Source: Tetrastigma voinierianum
Lineage: Eukaryota; Streptophyta; Magnoliopsida; Vitales; Vitaceae
Assembly (NCBI GenBank): GCA_016808115.1
Contig: JAEQBH010004431.1
Coordinates: 62,001 to 126,000, forward strand
DNA length: 64,000 nucleotides
Reading direction: 5' to 3'
The position numbers and the translations under genes were made by a program. Under the pieces are notes generated by a model. The model had not been told where the DNA came from, did not search any database, and saw only the letters and a list, made by a program, of their open reading frames with translations. Shown piece by piece: positions 24,858-36,862 of this stretch (position 1 is its first letter; each line of letters starts with the position of its first letter).

Positions 24858-27050
24858 CGTGACGCCCCAAACCCAAAATCCGCTGACTACCCACAACCCA
24901 CACTGGGTGGAATGCCTGGGTGACCCGACATTTTTCACGAAAATCTGCAAGCAGAGTCTCCTTTGTACGGTTTTACCTAAATACAATAGGTTTGCAAATA
25001 CCGGTCCCAAATAAATTCAACATATATTCACAATATGAGTAAAACGGCCACTTGGGCCCATAAACAATACTCCTCATACTACAACAACTATATCCAATAG
25101 TTTCAAAATAGTTAATAATTCACTCTTATACAACACATATATCAAAATTAGAGAATTCTAATACATGTTTCAAATCATCAAAGCCAACCCGCTTCTTCTA
25201 AGCATCACCTCTATGACGTGTCGTCTCCGCATGCCCCCGTACCAGAAATAGCCGGGTCCCATCGACAAGGAGCTAAAGCTCAAGAGGAGAATCGCCCATG
25301 CATTACTCACCACCTAAGGCAAAGGCGAATGTTCCACTTAAACACATGATTCAAGCAAATGCATGATCCTAATTAATGTCTACATGACCAACTCGATCCC
25401 GAGTCCTCGTCGTATTCTCTCTACACTCGCCTAAGCCTCGTATGAGAATATTTGTTTTATTAGTGGGCAACCCTCCGATGAATATATATCAATTGGGCCG
25501 CTCCGACGATTGATATATATATTATTTGTTTGTGGACTACCCTCCGATGAATATATATCAACTGGGCCGCTCCGACGGTTGATATATTATTTAGCTCAGG
25601 GACTACCCTCCGATGAATATATATCAACCGTCGCTCCGACGTACGATATATTATTCGTTTGACTAACCGATAATTAACATTTTAGACTACCCTCCGAACC
25701 ATTTTCTCTAGACTCATCTCATGCACTAACTCCTATATTCCTAGGATGTTTCAGTGCATATGGAATGCATGTATGCCAGTTCCAATACAGTCTAATCACA
25801 TGCAAACATATCAACATGAATATATTCGCATAATATCCAATCACACAATCATGTCATGTAATTAATCAATTTCAAGCATCAAGATTAGCTCACTTGGGCT
25901 AATGATCATACATTGGTAATTTAATTTAAATCACTGATCAAACACATGCTACGAAATATATTTTCAAAACATTATTCCGGGAATAGTGAAACCCTCGTTT
26001 ACTATTCCCGAAAAATCACAAAAACAGCGGTTCACTCAGTGAACCCGAAATCCACGGCCATTCTCGGCCCAATGCATACCATACAACAATTTAATACACA
26101 AGTTAGACCAACCCACTCCCAAACAGCCCCTAGTCACCGCGGAGCAAATACGGCCGCTTCCATTCTTCCTCCAAAATTTAACACTCGGTCCCAAGGTTTA
26201 GGCTCGATCAAGCGGCCCATTCCCGGCCTTTGTAATATAAATACATGATTTAAAGCAACATTGACACCCAAACAGCCCACTGATTTTTCTGGGCAGTCAC
26301 GGCTATCCAAAAAAAACCCAAACAATTTCCACAAATTCGGTCCCATGTTTTGGGACCGATCAAACGGCCCCTCACGACCTCAAATCCAATCAAACATCGA
26401 AAAACCCTTAAAATGGGAATAAAACCTCGTAGGAGAAAATCCTACCTCTTGGAGCTGTCAAAAACTCGCAACCCGGGTCCACGCCAGCCCGCTCCGCGTA
26501 GAACGCTTCCTTCTTGTGCTGGAAGACCGCCAACGGCTAGATCTCGCAAATCTAGAGAGGTCTTCTCTCTAAAGCTCTCTAAAATGGAGCTACTGCATCA
26601 CTCAAAATACTTCCCACGTTTTTTGGTTGGCTAAATGAGGGAGATGAATCACTATTTGCTAATTTGGCCTCTATTAATTTAAAGTCAAATTCTAAAATGC
26701 CCAATATGTCCCTTTACTCGTGATGGATATTCGCACTATCTCTACGTCCATTTTCATCATTTCTACTCATACCACTTATGGTACATGAGAGTACATGCTA
26801 TCTGTGCCTTTTGTCTATCGAAACCGACGACGGCACCCGAGAAGTGATGCCTCAAACGTAGTCGAATTAACGTCTCTTAAAATTACGAAATTTTATGTGC
26901 TAAATAGATTTTGCGAGACGATTCCAACGGTACAACTGCTTTTTTCATCCGAGATCTAGAGAATTAATTACGGATTTTAACCGTATAATTTTGTAATCAA
27001 AATTACGATTTTGCCCCTTATTTCGTAAATTGGAATTTTCTGCCCATGTA
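24858..27050 (-). repeat. Element B 5' LTR
   Basis: The LTR is about 2193 bp. Its left end is (T)GTGACGCCCC; its right terminus is corrupted and reads TCTGCCCATGTA where TCGGGTCTTACA is expected. Four minisatellite units lie at about 25468-25680. It pairs with 15071-17268. Confidence 0.85.
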
Positions 27051-28310
27051 AAAGGCCCTAAACTTCAAATCGTTTCAAGTTTTCTGGGGAAAACCATTAA
27101 CCCTTCTTTCAAACACCAACTCCAAAATTTGCATACCAAAACAAAAGAACAAAAATTGTTAATTAAATTTTAGAACCTCGATCATATATCGCCTCGTGAG
27201 ATTGAGGCCAAAAGATTTTCAAATGAAAGTATTTCACATTTCCAACGAAATACTAAAAACCCGTAAATTCTACGAATTCATACTCGTAGTGTTCAAATAT
27301 CTCATGTCATGAACCCTGAGGGTAATGACTTTGCTTACTCAAAATGCAAAATTTTGAAAGTCATTAATGAAAAAGATTGGGGTCAAAATATTTTTACCCA
27401 CAAAAGACTTTCTGAACATTTTGATCCTCAAACTTTTGATTTTTATGACTACAAAAATAAGCTTGGTACCATACTTTCGTATCAGGCCAAAACTCATTCT
27501 GGTTTTTTAATCGATGAAAAGTTCAAAAAAATTTTCCAAATTGGTTTCGTGGAATGATGGCTTATGGAGCTAATCCAAATATTTTCTTCGTCCCGAATCA
27601 CCAAAAGTTTTGATTATTTGAATCAAATCAGAAAGCTTTTCCCTCCCGAAATACAATATTCACTTTCTTTTGTTCTCAATTAGTAACCTTGATTCTTTTG
27701 TTGGGATTTGTGTACCCATCAATCCCATCCAAGCCCATTCCCTAAGTTTTTGGCTAGGGAATTCAAAATCAAATGGTGGGCCACTTTCAAAATCTCTGAA
27801 GCCCAAAGCTTTGATGCTGTCAAAAAATGGACTGAAGCCGAAAAGCCCAATTTGAAAAAGCCCTCTTCTTCAAAGGCCAAGGTACCCGCTTGTCCCAACC
27901 TTGCCAGCCCAATAACAAGAAACTCATTTCCTTCCAAATACAGCTACAGGCCTATCTCAAACAAATCCGCAGGCGACGAGACGCCTAAAACTCGCCGACT
28001 CGACTGTGACGAGGATGACACACAAGCAAGACAAATTCTCTTCCAACAAAATGAAGACATGTGCTACGGCCTCCCTTCACTCCCTTGAGTAAGCATGATG
28101 ATAAGGAGGATATCAACATCTTCAAAAGCCTTTGCCCGTAGGAATGTACAGCTCAAAATCTCCAAGAAATCAATTCCTCGATGCTTTCCGACAGACGAAT
28201 TAAGAATGGAAAATCCGACCCACAAGTGGTGTGATAGCATCTTAGATCATTTCAAACGCTGGGATAAAGGTCGTCCCCACTTTCAAAAAGCAAAAGCTCC
28301 ACTTGCGTAA
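27051..28310 (+). pseudogene. Endogenous pararetrovirus coding region after RNase H, copy 1b right part
   Basis: This continues the pararetrovirus after element B. Open stretches are 27309-27557 (82 aa, 'KRLSEHFDPQTFDFYDY'), 27708-28088 (126 aa, with 'KWWATF') and 28095-28310 (71 aa). Placement between RNase H and the promoter fits the C-terminal or second-ORF region of florendovirus-like genomes, whose function is unknown. Base composition and frame quality are somewhat better than in the RT part. Small frameshifts separate the three pieces. I do not assign a function. Confidence 0.6.
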
Positions 28311-28339
28311 GAAAACAAAATTGTCGACACACAAAAGCA

Positions 28340-28398
28340 GTGACTCTTCAAAAGCAAGAGACAGTGACTTTTCAAAAAAGTATGTGACCCTTCAAAAG
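28340..28398 (+). repeat. Three direct repeats of GTGAC-YTTCAAAAG upstream of the viral promoter
   Basis: GTGACTCTTCAAAAG (28340), GTGACTTTTCAAAAA (28364) and GTGACCCTTCAAAAG (28384) are spaced 24 and 20 bases apart. They stop about 55 bases before the TATA box, which is consistent with an enhancer module. A function is not established. Confidence 0.7.
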
Positions 28399-28411
28399 TC
28401 ACAAGTGATCC

Positions 28412-28490
28412 ACTGTGTGGACGTCAAAGTTTTATTTCAAATCCAAAATTTCCTATATAAGGAGGGGTTGTCTCCTTAGCTGTATGTGAT
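28412..28490 (+). promoter_or_regulatory. Pararetrovirus pregenomic RNA promoter
   Basis: A TATA box CTATATAAGG lies at 28453-28462. An ACGTCA element at 28421-28426, about 30 bases upstream, resembles the TGACG (as-1/bZIP) sites of 35S-type promoters. Transcription would be expected to begin near 28485-28495. The location between the last coding region and the primer site is the canonical intergenic region of caulimovirids. Whether it is active today cannot be seen. Confidence 0.7.
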
Positions 28491-28600
28491 AAGTTTAGAG
28501 AGACAAGGTTAGAGAGAGAAGCTCGAGAGCCTTGTATCCAACTTTGCTTACTAAGCTTTCCCGATCAAAAGCTTGCATCAAAGTTTGTAAGCCAAAGTTC

Positions 28601-28606
28601 AATAAA
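28601..28606 (+). terminator. Poly(A) signal of the pararetrovirus transcript
   Basis: AATAAA lies about 145 bases after the TATA box. In pararetroviruses the signal lies downstream of the start site, so the terminally redundant transcript passes it once and ends on the second pass. Confidence 0.6.
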
Positions 28607-28868
28607 TTTCAATTCAAATTTCACATCGTTTTATTTGATTCAAAATTGCATAATTGTTTGCATGTTTGTTCAAATATATTCAACTTCAAATAGTATATCA
28701 GCCGAAACCTCAAACCTCCCGAACCCACTAAGTGGTGCTTAAACAGAAACCCGTTGTTACAACGCCGTACTTCTTTAAAGAACCAAATTCTATCATATTT
28801 CCGCTTCAAAATTTTAATATTTACTGCTCAAAATATATATGTTCAAATTGTTTAAGGTCCCAGAGAAT
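28607..28868 (+). other. Pararetrovirus leader before the primer site
   Basis: This is non-coding leader, about 260 bases after the poly(A) signal. The 62-aa minus-strand ORF here has no family features. It connects the end of copy 1b to the primer site of copy 2 without a break. Confidence 0.55.
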
Positions 28869-28880
28869 TGGTATCGAGCT
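28869..28880 (+). other. tRNA-Met primer-binding site of the pararetrovirus
   Basis: TGGTATCGAGCT is one base short of the TGGTATCAGAGC complementary to the initiator tRNA-Met 3' end, which primes minus-strand DNA in caulimovirids and defines the genome start by convention. What follows matches window positions 1 onward, so this is the head-to-tail junction. Confidence 0.75.
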
Positions 28881-29059
28881 GCTTCGGGCAAAATTTTGAT
28901 TAATTTTGTATTTGTATTTCTTTCAAAATAATTGTGATTCCTTACGCTAGTGTTGGTCACCCCAAAGGTATCCTGGTCACCGTAAAGCCCTCGTGTGTGG
29001 TAGGTGGTCCCTGGGTGGTCCTCTAAATGTTAGAATCCCAATTATCGTAAAAAGTTGAT

Positions 29060-30100
29060 AGAAATGTCAAATTTCATCAAAAATTTGTAGGTACTGGGTC
29101 AAATACTACCATCCGTGATGTATGAACAATTAAGACAAATACAAGAAAACACCTAACAATTTGAAAACAAACTTTCCGTTTCTATAAGATTGGGAACAGA
29201 TATCAAAATTGGGAAATGCCAAACAAATATTAAAGAACTATACAAAATAGGAACTTTTGAATTCAAAGATTATAGAATCAAAATCTTCGAAATACTCATT
29301 CAATAGGTTCCGAGACGTAAACTATTGGAACTTCTAGATCTTAAGGATCTAGAACAAATTCAAAAGAAAATTCAAAATTCTACATATAGGAGCTATCCGT
29401 AGCGTACTAAACCCTTAACTGTGTTAGGGTTAGACAAACCTATATGTATATGTCTCGCGTGATGCAAGACATAACAAATTCCGTGATTCCCTTAGGATTA
29501 ACACGGAAACAAATACATCGTTGACCTAAAGGTATTTCACCGTTATCCAAATCTAGAGTTAGACCGTATGAAATCAGATAAGAGCATTCATAAAGCCTTA
29601 ACTCTAAACATTTCAAACTCAAAATTATGACATGGATCCTAGGTCAAGAAATATACTTATAGTATATTGTGGTATACTACAAAGTAATGACTCCTAAGAG
29701 TTAATCCAAATTGCCTTTTGTCCTCACCAAAGATCAAACATTAATTTGGCAAGCAAATGAGAAAATTCAACAAATTATAATTCCAAAACTCATTCCATGG
29801 AATGCTTAACACAATCCTCTCACGAATTTAAATAAACTCTTAGGCCCAAAACCGATTGAATAACCAAAACTCTTATCCATAATAAAGATGGACAAGGAAA
29901 TGTCAAATTAATTTTGAGCCAAGAAAAGAAAACTTAACAAGATCATATTCGCAAGGTCTTCTAATTTTATTTAGAAATTAGAACTCTTCCAGAAAGATCA
30001 AATGTTCACCAAACTTAAATCTAGAAGTAGACTATTCATCTACTATTCCGCATTTAAAATATACAAGGACTAAACTAAAACATTCAAAACTCTCCAGATA
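29060..30100 (+). pseudogene. Movement protein (30K-like) remnant, copy 2
   Basis: This is the counterpart of 190-1200, with the same blocks but different indels. It includes the 'TYRSYP' region near 29385-29400 in place of 'HIGAIQ', shifted by small deletions. No reading frame longer than about 60 codons survives. It is useful for deciding which lesions are shared and which are private to one copy. Confidence 0.5.
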
Positions 30101-30107
30101 TTCCAAC

Positions 30108-33010
30108 ATTTTTCAAATGATGTCACCAAATGATGAGCCCTCTCCCAACATGATGACAACAGAAAATGTGTTTGAAATAGACAAAGAATACTTGAGAAAA
30201 GAAGCAAAATCTGAAGAACATAAAGAAAAAAGCAAATGGTTTTTCTCAAAATTATCTCAAGAAACAAAAGAGAAATTTAGAGAACAATTGTGGTATCAAA
30301 CTATGGAAACAATGGAAATGAATATTCCAATGTTCACATTGTGACGCCCAATCCCGTGTCCGCTGACTACCCAATAACTTGAAATCCAGTGTCTCACATC
30401 GTGAGGCACGTACATGTGTGTAAACCCCTCGATCAAATCCAGATATCCATTCAACACAATTATATATTTTATACAAAAATGATTTATTTACAATTGTGTT
30501 TAATTACAATTTATACAAAAATGGGTTTCTTGCCCGTAATTTGCAGAAGAAGAACAAAAATTACAAGATAAGGCCATCTTGGTCGCTTCTTCGCCTGTAA
30601 GGCCCCTGCTGCTCCATCCCTAAGGCCTTCTGTGACCTAAAAAAATAGTCCCACGACTGGTGAGAAAAGCCCGCAGTGGAATCTCCCTACTGAGCCACTT
30701 CCCACCTAAGTGCAATGCAATGGCACACAAACATATTACACATGCTAATATATCACTCATGCATATATTAACATAATTTAATCCATACATCATGTTATTC
30801 AGTTTATAATAATAACATAAACTTAGCTCATACGCTAAGGCACTATCCTGTCTGCCTTGAACTCGCCCAATAACATCACACAAACATGTTATTTTTCTCT
30901 GGTAACATGATCACGCAAATCAAGCAAAACACCCAAACAGTCCGTGGACTGTCCCAAACACTCTAGGGATTTCCTAACTCGGTCCAAAGCTGAAATCAAA
31001 CCACGCCATCCGTGCCTCAACAAATCCCCCATCCACTACACATAACCTTTAAGCAAAGGAGTAAAGCAAGTAGGAGAAAAACCTCACCTTTCTGAGTTTG
31101 TCAAACTCCCTAAACCGGTAAATCCACGTGTAGTCCTTGCCGTGGGGAGCAACTTTGCTCCTTGTCTCGCTGGAAAGCCAACGTCCACGCTGGAATTTTA
31201 GAGAGAAGGTGAGCTCTCTCTCTAAAAAAAAACCCTCTCTTCCCTACCTCCCTTTCTCGGCTGGTCTCTCCCTCTCTCCTTCCCTCTCCCAAACTGGATT
31301 TGGAAGACTTGGCCAAGAGGAAACCTCTCGACGCTTACATGTCCATTTCTCACTGGACACCTGGATTACCCTTATCCTTATCAATCTACCTCGAGATATC
31401 CCTCTAATGGCATCATGCCATGTGTCACAAGTGAGCCCCACTTGACCTCAATCCAGATCAGACTGACACGTGGCGCCTCTGCGCCTCCCAAACGTGCCAA
31501 GTGTCATGCATCCCCTCCGTGCCTCGAAAAACGTGAAATTCCGACTGTCTCGGAATTCGACGAAATTCGACGTGGCAGCTAGATTTCGCGAGACGATTCC
31601 AACGGTGAATTCCGTTTCGTCATCCGAGATCTAGAAAAATTCCGGATTTTCAACCGAAATTATCATTTTATCCTTCCTTAGAAAACATGGATTTTCCGGG
31701 GTCTCACACACATATTTTGATATTTATGCAAAGAACAATAAAATAAAATATCCCTTTCTCTCAAATAAATATGTTCCAAAAAGAATGGAAGTCAAATACT
31801 ACTCAAAAGAAGATAGTATCAACCCATCCCCTTTGGAAGAAATAAAATAAAGGCTCAAGGTAGAAATAATAGCCTCACCTTTTAAAACAAATTGATTCAA
31901 AAGAAGATGAAAACGTAATGACAAAACGAAAGATATAAAAGGCATTCAGCAACAAAATAATTTTACAAATCAAATTCTAGAACACTTACTCAATTAAATA
32001 GGAATTGAAAGTAAATACTTTACAAAAAAATTATAAACCTGAAAAGGAAGAAAAGAAGAAAACAAGAAAGTCTTATATTCAAACCAATAAAACCCTTAAA
32101 TTAGAGGTAATAAAAGTAATGATGAATTGATAAGACTTTTAACACAAAATTAGCAGGAATAGAAATAAAAGATCCCTCTTTGCTCAAAACCCAAGTAAAC
32201 TTCTTAAGTGGATCAAATAAATTCTATTGTTTCAGAAACTATTGAAGATATTAATAACAAGAAGAAGAATAAATAAACAAGTTAAAACTTGCATCAAAGA
32301 TCAAAAACTTTTATCAAAGGCCTACCTCCAGATTTACAATTTGAGGAAACAAACTAAAACAAAATAGTTATAATAGCAATGACATCTATTCTGGAATATA
32401 GATGCCTTCAACATGAAATCTTCATTGTGTTTCACAATGCAAATGGCAAACTTACCGCTTATTTGTGCATCAGATGATGACTGGAATGTCGGGCCCAATT
32501 AGTCACGCAGTTTCAATGGCACATTAAAACTTTGGTGGAAACTACCTAAGTGAAAAAGAAAGATTTCATATTTTAAAAGTACAAATGAGGAAGGAGAACA
32601 AAACTCAATCATAAGATTGGTTTATGCTATAACCCAAAACACTTCATAGGTGATCTAAGCATTTATGGAGAAAGAACTTGAAATTTACAAAACTTAAGAT
32701 GGAACACTAAGTGACCTTAAATGGTATTATGATGTGCTCTTAGCAACCTTGATGGTAAGAGCTGATGCTAGAGCTTACACTGGAATAAAGATTCCTTTAT
32801 GGTCTTCCTAAGGCTTTCAACGCGTATTCAAGAAGCCCTTAGAGAAAAACATTGAGGAACAATCCAATTTGACTCCCTTTACTTATGGAGATCTCATATA
32901 CAAATAAAAGAGAAGGTCTTAAGTTGTGTTCTCAACTTAAACCCAATATCAAATTAAAAGACCTAAAAGCTTCTAAAAGATTTAGGTTCTTTGTGCTCAA
33001 TATGGCATTC
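30108..33010 (+). pseudogene. Spacer and coat-protein region, copy 2 (split by LTR D)
   Basis: An open piece 30117-30338 (75 aa, 'EEHKEKSKWFFSKLSQETKE') runs into D and resumes at 31709. Coat-protein-like text lies at 32380-32960, including 'DLKWYYDVLLATLMVRADAR' at about 32710-32770. The region matches 1240-2754. It is truncated before the zinc knuckle. Confidence 0.5.
30340..31708 (-). mobile_element. Solo LTR D with target duplication CACAT
   Basis: This 1369-bp solo LTR has plus-strand ends TGTGACGCCC and GGGGTCTCACA and a perfect 5-bp duplication CACAT at 30335-30339 and 31709-31713. The uninterrupted site is visible in copy 1a at 1458-1472 (TTCACATATTTTTGA). Its body differs from the A/B/E LTRs, but its last 180 bases share their conserved block (CTCGAAAAACGT, GCGAGACGATTCCAACGGT, CCGAGATCTAGA). 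Confidence 0.92.
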
Positions 33011-34955
33011 GGCAATTCCACCTAGTCAAATTCCCCCAAAAATCAAAACCTTAAACAAAAATTCCAATAATTTTCTATATATAGATTTAGAAGTAACAAT
33101 GTTATAAATTAAAAGTACGTTTAATTGTTAGTGTTGTTAATTTTAGTTTGTAACACATTTACGCTTTAATTTTATTCACTTTCAAATATTACTTTTAAAA
33201 TTGAATAAAATGATTAATAATATTTTTTTTGTTAAATAGTTAAGGTTTTTTTATTACTTTTACCTTTAAAAAGTTTAACTTGTGGGTTTTATTTCTATTT
33301 TTTTAAATTTTAGGTTTATAAAAATTAAAATATAAAAGTATAAAATAAGATTAAAATATGAAAATTATTAATATTATAAATAAATTTTATTATGAATAAG
33401 AAAAAAATATTGTTTTATATTTATTAAATTACTTATTAATATAGGTAAATGTATTGATATATATATACTGTCAAAAGTTGATTTAATTTATTCCAAATAT
33501 TACACAAAAAAAAAAAAAATCCAAAAAAATTTGAACACTAATCGGAAAAGAAAAAATCAAGCAAGTTCCATTGGGGTGAAAAATAGGGAAGAGTGGCATT
33601 TGTGGAAGGTGAGATGGCAAATTGGGAGTGTTGGACTTGATGGGAGATGAACATTTTGTCTTCACAAAATATGTATCAATGGCTTAATTTTGATGGTCTA
33701 TCAAATAAGGGTTCATCTAACCTTCAAAACATAATTTCTCATCATTTTAAGAGTATTGGACATATATAATTTATTTTGAAAAATAAAATTATTAAAATAG
33801 GTTAAAAATAAAAATAATATCAAAATTAGTACATAAAATACCGTAGCTATTTAATATAATATTGAATTTTTTTATCTTAATGTTGTAGTTATTTATTATA
33901 GTATTAAAATATTTTGAAATTTTTTAAAATTACCGTCATAATCAATGACTAAGGATGGTATTGACTTAATTTTTTTTAAAAATAGATGATAATTTTTTTA
34001 TTTTTTGAAAGAATAGATGATAAATTTTGTATATTAGTTTAAATGTTATTTTCAATTTCAACTTATTTTTGATAAATTTTTTTAAATAACCTAAATATCC
34101 GTCGAACTCCAATTTTAGCAAGTGGGAAACAGACATACAAATGTGATGCGATAGTTACTGGGCAGGTTAGCGCCACATCCCCTCCTCACTTTGCAGAATA
34201 AAACAATGAGAGCTAATGTCCTGGTCATGTCATGATAGGTATTAATCATCACCGAATGACATCGAATAGAATTACTCAATCAAAAGACGCTACTTGTGAC
34301 CTTACAGAGCACACTCTTGTCTACAACACAATCATGCTTCCATTAGTTGCATCCATACACAAAAAGTCATGACTTCACATGTTTGATCCCATTCATATCT
34401 CCATAAGTTCACCTTTCTTCCATTGCCTTCTGCATCTAATTCCTTTTTTAGCTTAAGAACACTTTCAGCTGTCTCAACTCACTTCGCTAATCTGTTTTTA
34501 CTTAGTTCTTGTCCCCAGACGTCATACTGATCCATTCAACTCACTAGTTTGTTATTTATCCATCTAAATATGATTGAATGGAAGTTTATTTAACAGAATT
34601 GGAATTCTTAATTAAAAAAACGACACCATAAACTCCTCGAAGAAGTAAAAATCCTATTAGAAACTTTAATTTCATTTTAATATTTTTAAATATGTTTTAG
34701 AAATAATTTTACATAAAGTGTCTTATTTTGTATATATATTTATAGAATTAAATTTTTATAAATTTTAAAACAAATAATTTTAAAATGTATATTTGAAATA
34801 ATTTAAAAGTTTTTGTAGATTAAAAATAAATAAAATTTTGGTTATCAAATATATCTTTTATTTTTCTTATTTGGAAAACAAAAAGTTATCTTAGAAACTA
34901 TTTCCACCTACCCATACATTTTATCCCAAATTTAAGTTCAATTTTTACAATAAAT
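33011..34955. other. AT-rich non-coding interval
   Basis: No ORF, RNA gene or repeat family is recognised. Most is strongly AT-rich; 34090-34560 is less so but has no coding signal either. Short mononucleotide runs are common. Confidence 0.6.
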
Positions 34956-35611
34956 TGTTGACTTATGTTTTGGTGCTACCATGATCCGTTGATGAAGAGC
35001 CAAAATTAATCATGGACCATTAGATCCCTGCACTAGTTAATTAGTGATATAGTCTATTAATAATTATTTAAAAAGATAAGAAACCAATAATAAAACAAGA
35101 GTTTGGTTACTTAATATGCAAGAAAAAAACCTTATTCCTAAAAAGAAATCTATCAATCTAACATGGCAGGATAGAGATTGCTATAGGCCTATTAGCCTCC
35201 TTACTTTCCAATGGATTTCTAACAGATAGAGATTAAGTGTACTTGGCCTATTTGTCTCTACTTAATGGATTTCTAATTATAAAAAAATAGAATACACATA
35301 GTGGTTTGTCGCCGATTGGTTGCTCCGTTGACAAGTAACCCTATAAGGTTAGAATTTTGGAGTATATAAATAGACCCATTTCCTTAGGACCTTGATATAT
35401 TCTCCATATGGGTCTTTACACACATACGTGGGTGTTCTTTCCTTTAGTCTCTGGCAATTAGGCGCGCCTACACCTAGATTTGTCGCAATTAGAATAGCTT
35501 GAAAGGTTCCGCACCAAGAGGTTAGTAAACCCTAAGCCTGATGACATTGGTGTATCACATATCTTATCCAATCATGATCCAAAGCTTCCGTTTATACATT
35601 GGATCCCAACA
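34956..35611 (+). repeat. Candidate Copia-type 5' LTR (K)
   Basis: The interval has matching short inverted ends, TGTTG at 34956 and CAACA at 35607-35611, and a TATATAAATAG box near 35362. It is followed two bases later by a primer-like site. The 656-bp length fits Copia LTRs. No second LTR copy is found in the window, so the left boundary is tentative. Confidence 0.4.
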
Positions 35612-35613
35612 TT

Positions 35614-35626
35614 TAGTATCAGCCTG
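35614..35626 (+). other. Candidate tRNA-Met primer-binding site after LTR K
   Basis: TAGTATCAGCCTG differs by one substitution and a two-base deletion from TGGTATCAGAGCCTG, the common plant retrotransposon site, and directly follows the CAACA LTR end. Confidence 0.5.
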
Positions 35627-36862
35627 ATTGAATCAATGTGTGGTAAACCTAATCATTATATTTTTACATGTATATTTGATCTAGCCTAGATATATGACGC
35701 CAGTTTTATGTTTCATGTTATTTATATTTTCAGATGAATGAATGTTTTATTTCGCCTAATCCATGGTAGAAATTTGATTGTATTTTTTTTATGTAACTTG
35801 GAGGCTACTCATAAGATTAGGTATTCCTCATTGATTTATTTATTTATTTATTGGATAATTCTATGTAAATTCGGATTTATTGATAATTATATAATAAGTA
35901 TCCAAAGTGGAACAACTGCATGTTATTGTTCATTGTTTTTCGTGTAGATCGAAGCCTCGGTTTGGCATACTAACACCATAATCATGTAGGGGACACAAAG
36001 GAGGGTCGCTGGGAGGGGAAGAGGGTCATTTGAAATTCGACACGCGCTCCACACGTGTCGCATAAAGCGGCTGAGACTGTGGACTCACGCGCGCTTCCGA
36101 GAGGGCATGTGGGCACGTGCTAGCTCGGATTGGAATCAAATTTGGCCAGCTAACTTTCTTCGTGATCTACCTCCTTATAAATTCGTGTCCAAGGTCCGTG
36201 CGGAATGGCGATGATTTTAGTTTTTGGCTTCGTATCATTGTCAGTGTGTGTAGTCCTCGATTTGGACGGAATTTGACCAAGAGTGTTCCTTAAGTGTTGC
36301 TCTATCCTCTATAAAATTTCATGATGATTCAAGCTTTGTGCGGTGACTGACAACGATTTTGCTTTTTGATTCACGATGCGTGGGGCTTAAGTGCCACGAA
36401 TTTGACAACAAGTTACTAGTCAGTCTTCATGTGGTGATATACCTTCCCGCATAATATCGTGATGACTGTGCTGTGTACGGTGATTATCCATGATTTTGGT
36501 GCTTGGCCATGAGGGGGACTAGTTAAGAGTTTGTGTTTTTCGGGCTTAAAACCCTAGGAAATCAATTTAATTTAATCCACAATTCAAAGAATTTCAAGAC
36601 TAATATGGAAAGATGGACATGTGCTAGATATCAAGTTAGGTTCTTGGCCCTATTTGGCTTGTTATTTTTTCTTCTAGAAACTATGGATTAAGGGCCCATT
36701 ATTTATTCCTTTGCTTATAATTGTTTATATAGATATAACATATGATGTATGCTTGCCATGCTACTTTAGAATAGGTGGTGCCATACTCATCATGTGATAT
36801 ATACATATGCATAATGATATTTGTTTTGTCTAGATAATATTATATTATGAAGTATTTAGTTG
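35627..36862 (+). other. Non-coding interval downstream of K primer site
   Basis: There is no supported ORF; the longest, 35738-35947, has no family features. 36000-36500 is less AT-rich. It is possibly the internal region of a non-autonomous LTR element. Confidence 0.4.

Larger units (their letters stand above)
15071..27050 (-). mobile_element. Element B: Ty3/Gypsy chromovirus-type LTR retrotransposon with nested solo LTR
   Basis: This minus-strand element is of the same family as A: LTR 15071-17268, polypurine tract, pol, gag and leader, then LTR 24858 to about 27050. Solo LTR C (22386-24669) is nested in the leader. The left flank is GAAAA; the right flank reads TAAAAGG next to a corrupted LTR end, so the target duplication is likely but not clean. 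It is inserted just past RNase H of the pararetrovirus, whose sequence resumes at 27051. Confidence 0.85.
28881..33010 (+). mobile_element. Endogenous pararetrovirus, copy 2 (truncated), with solo LTR D
   Basis: This second unit repeats the order of 1-2754: leader, movement protein, spacer, coat protein. Solo LTR D (30340-31708) interrupts it. Without D it is about 2756 bases, as copy 1a. It ends at about 33010-33050 in AT-rich sequence with no viral similarity that I can see, so it carries no zinc knuckle, protease or RT. Confidence 0.8.

Noticed and set aside
31110..31445. ORFs of 65-102 aa in solo LTR D
   Set aside because: They lie over a CT-rich stretch of a solo LTR; no family features.
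35738..35947. 69-aa ORF downstream of the candidate Copia primer site
   Set aside because: Too short, hydrophobic by AT composition, and without Gag or other motifs.
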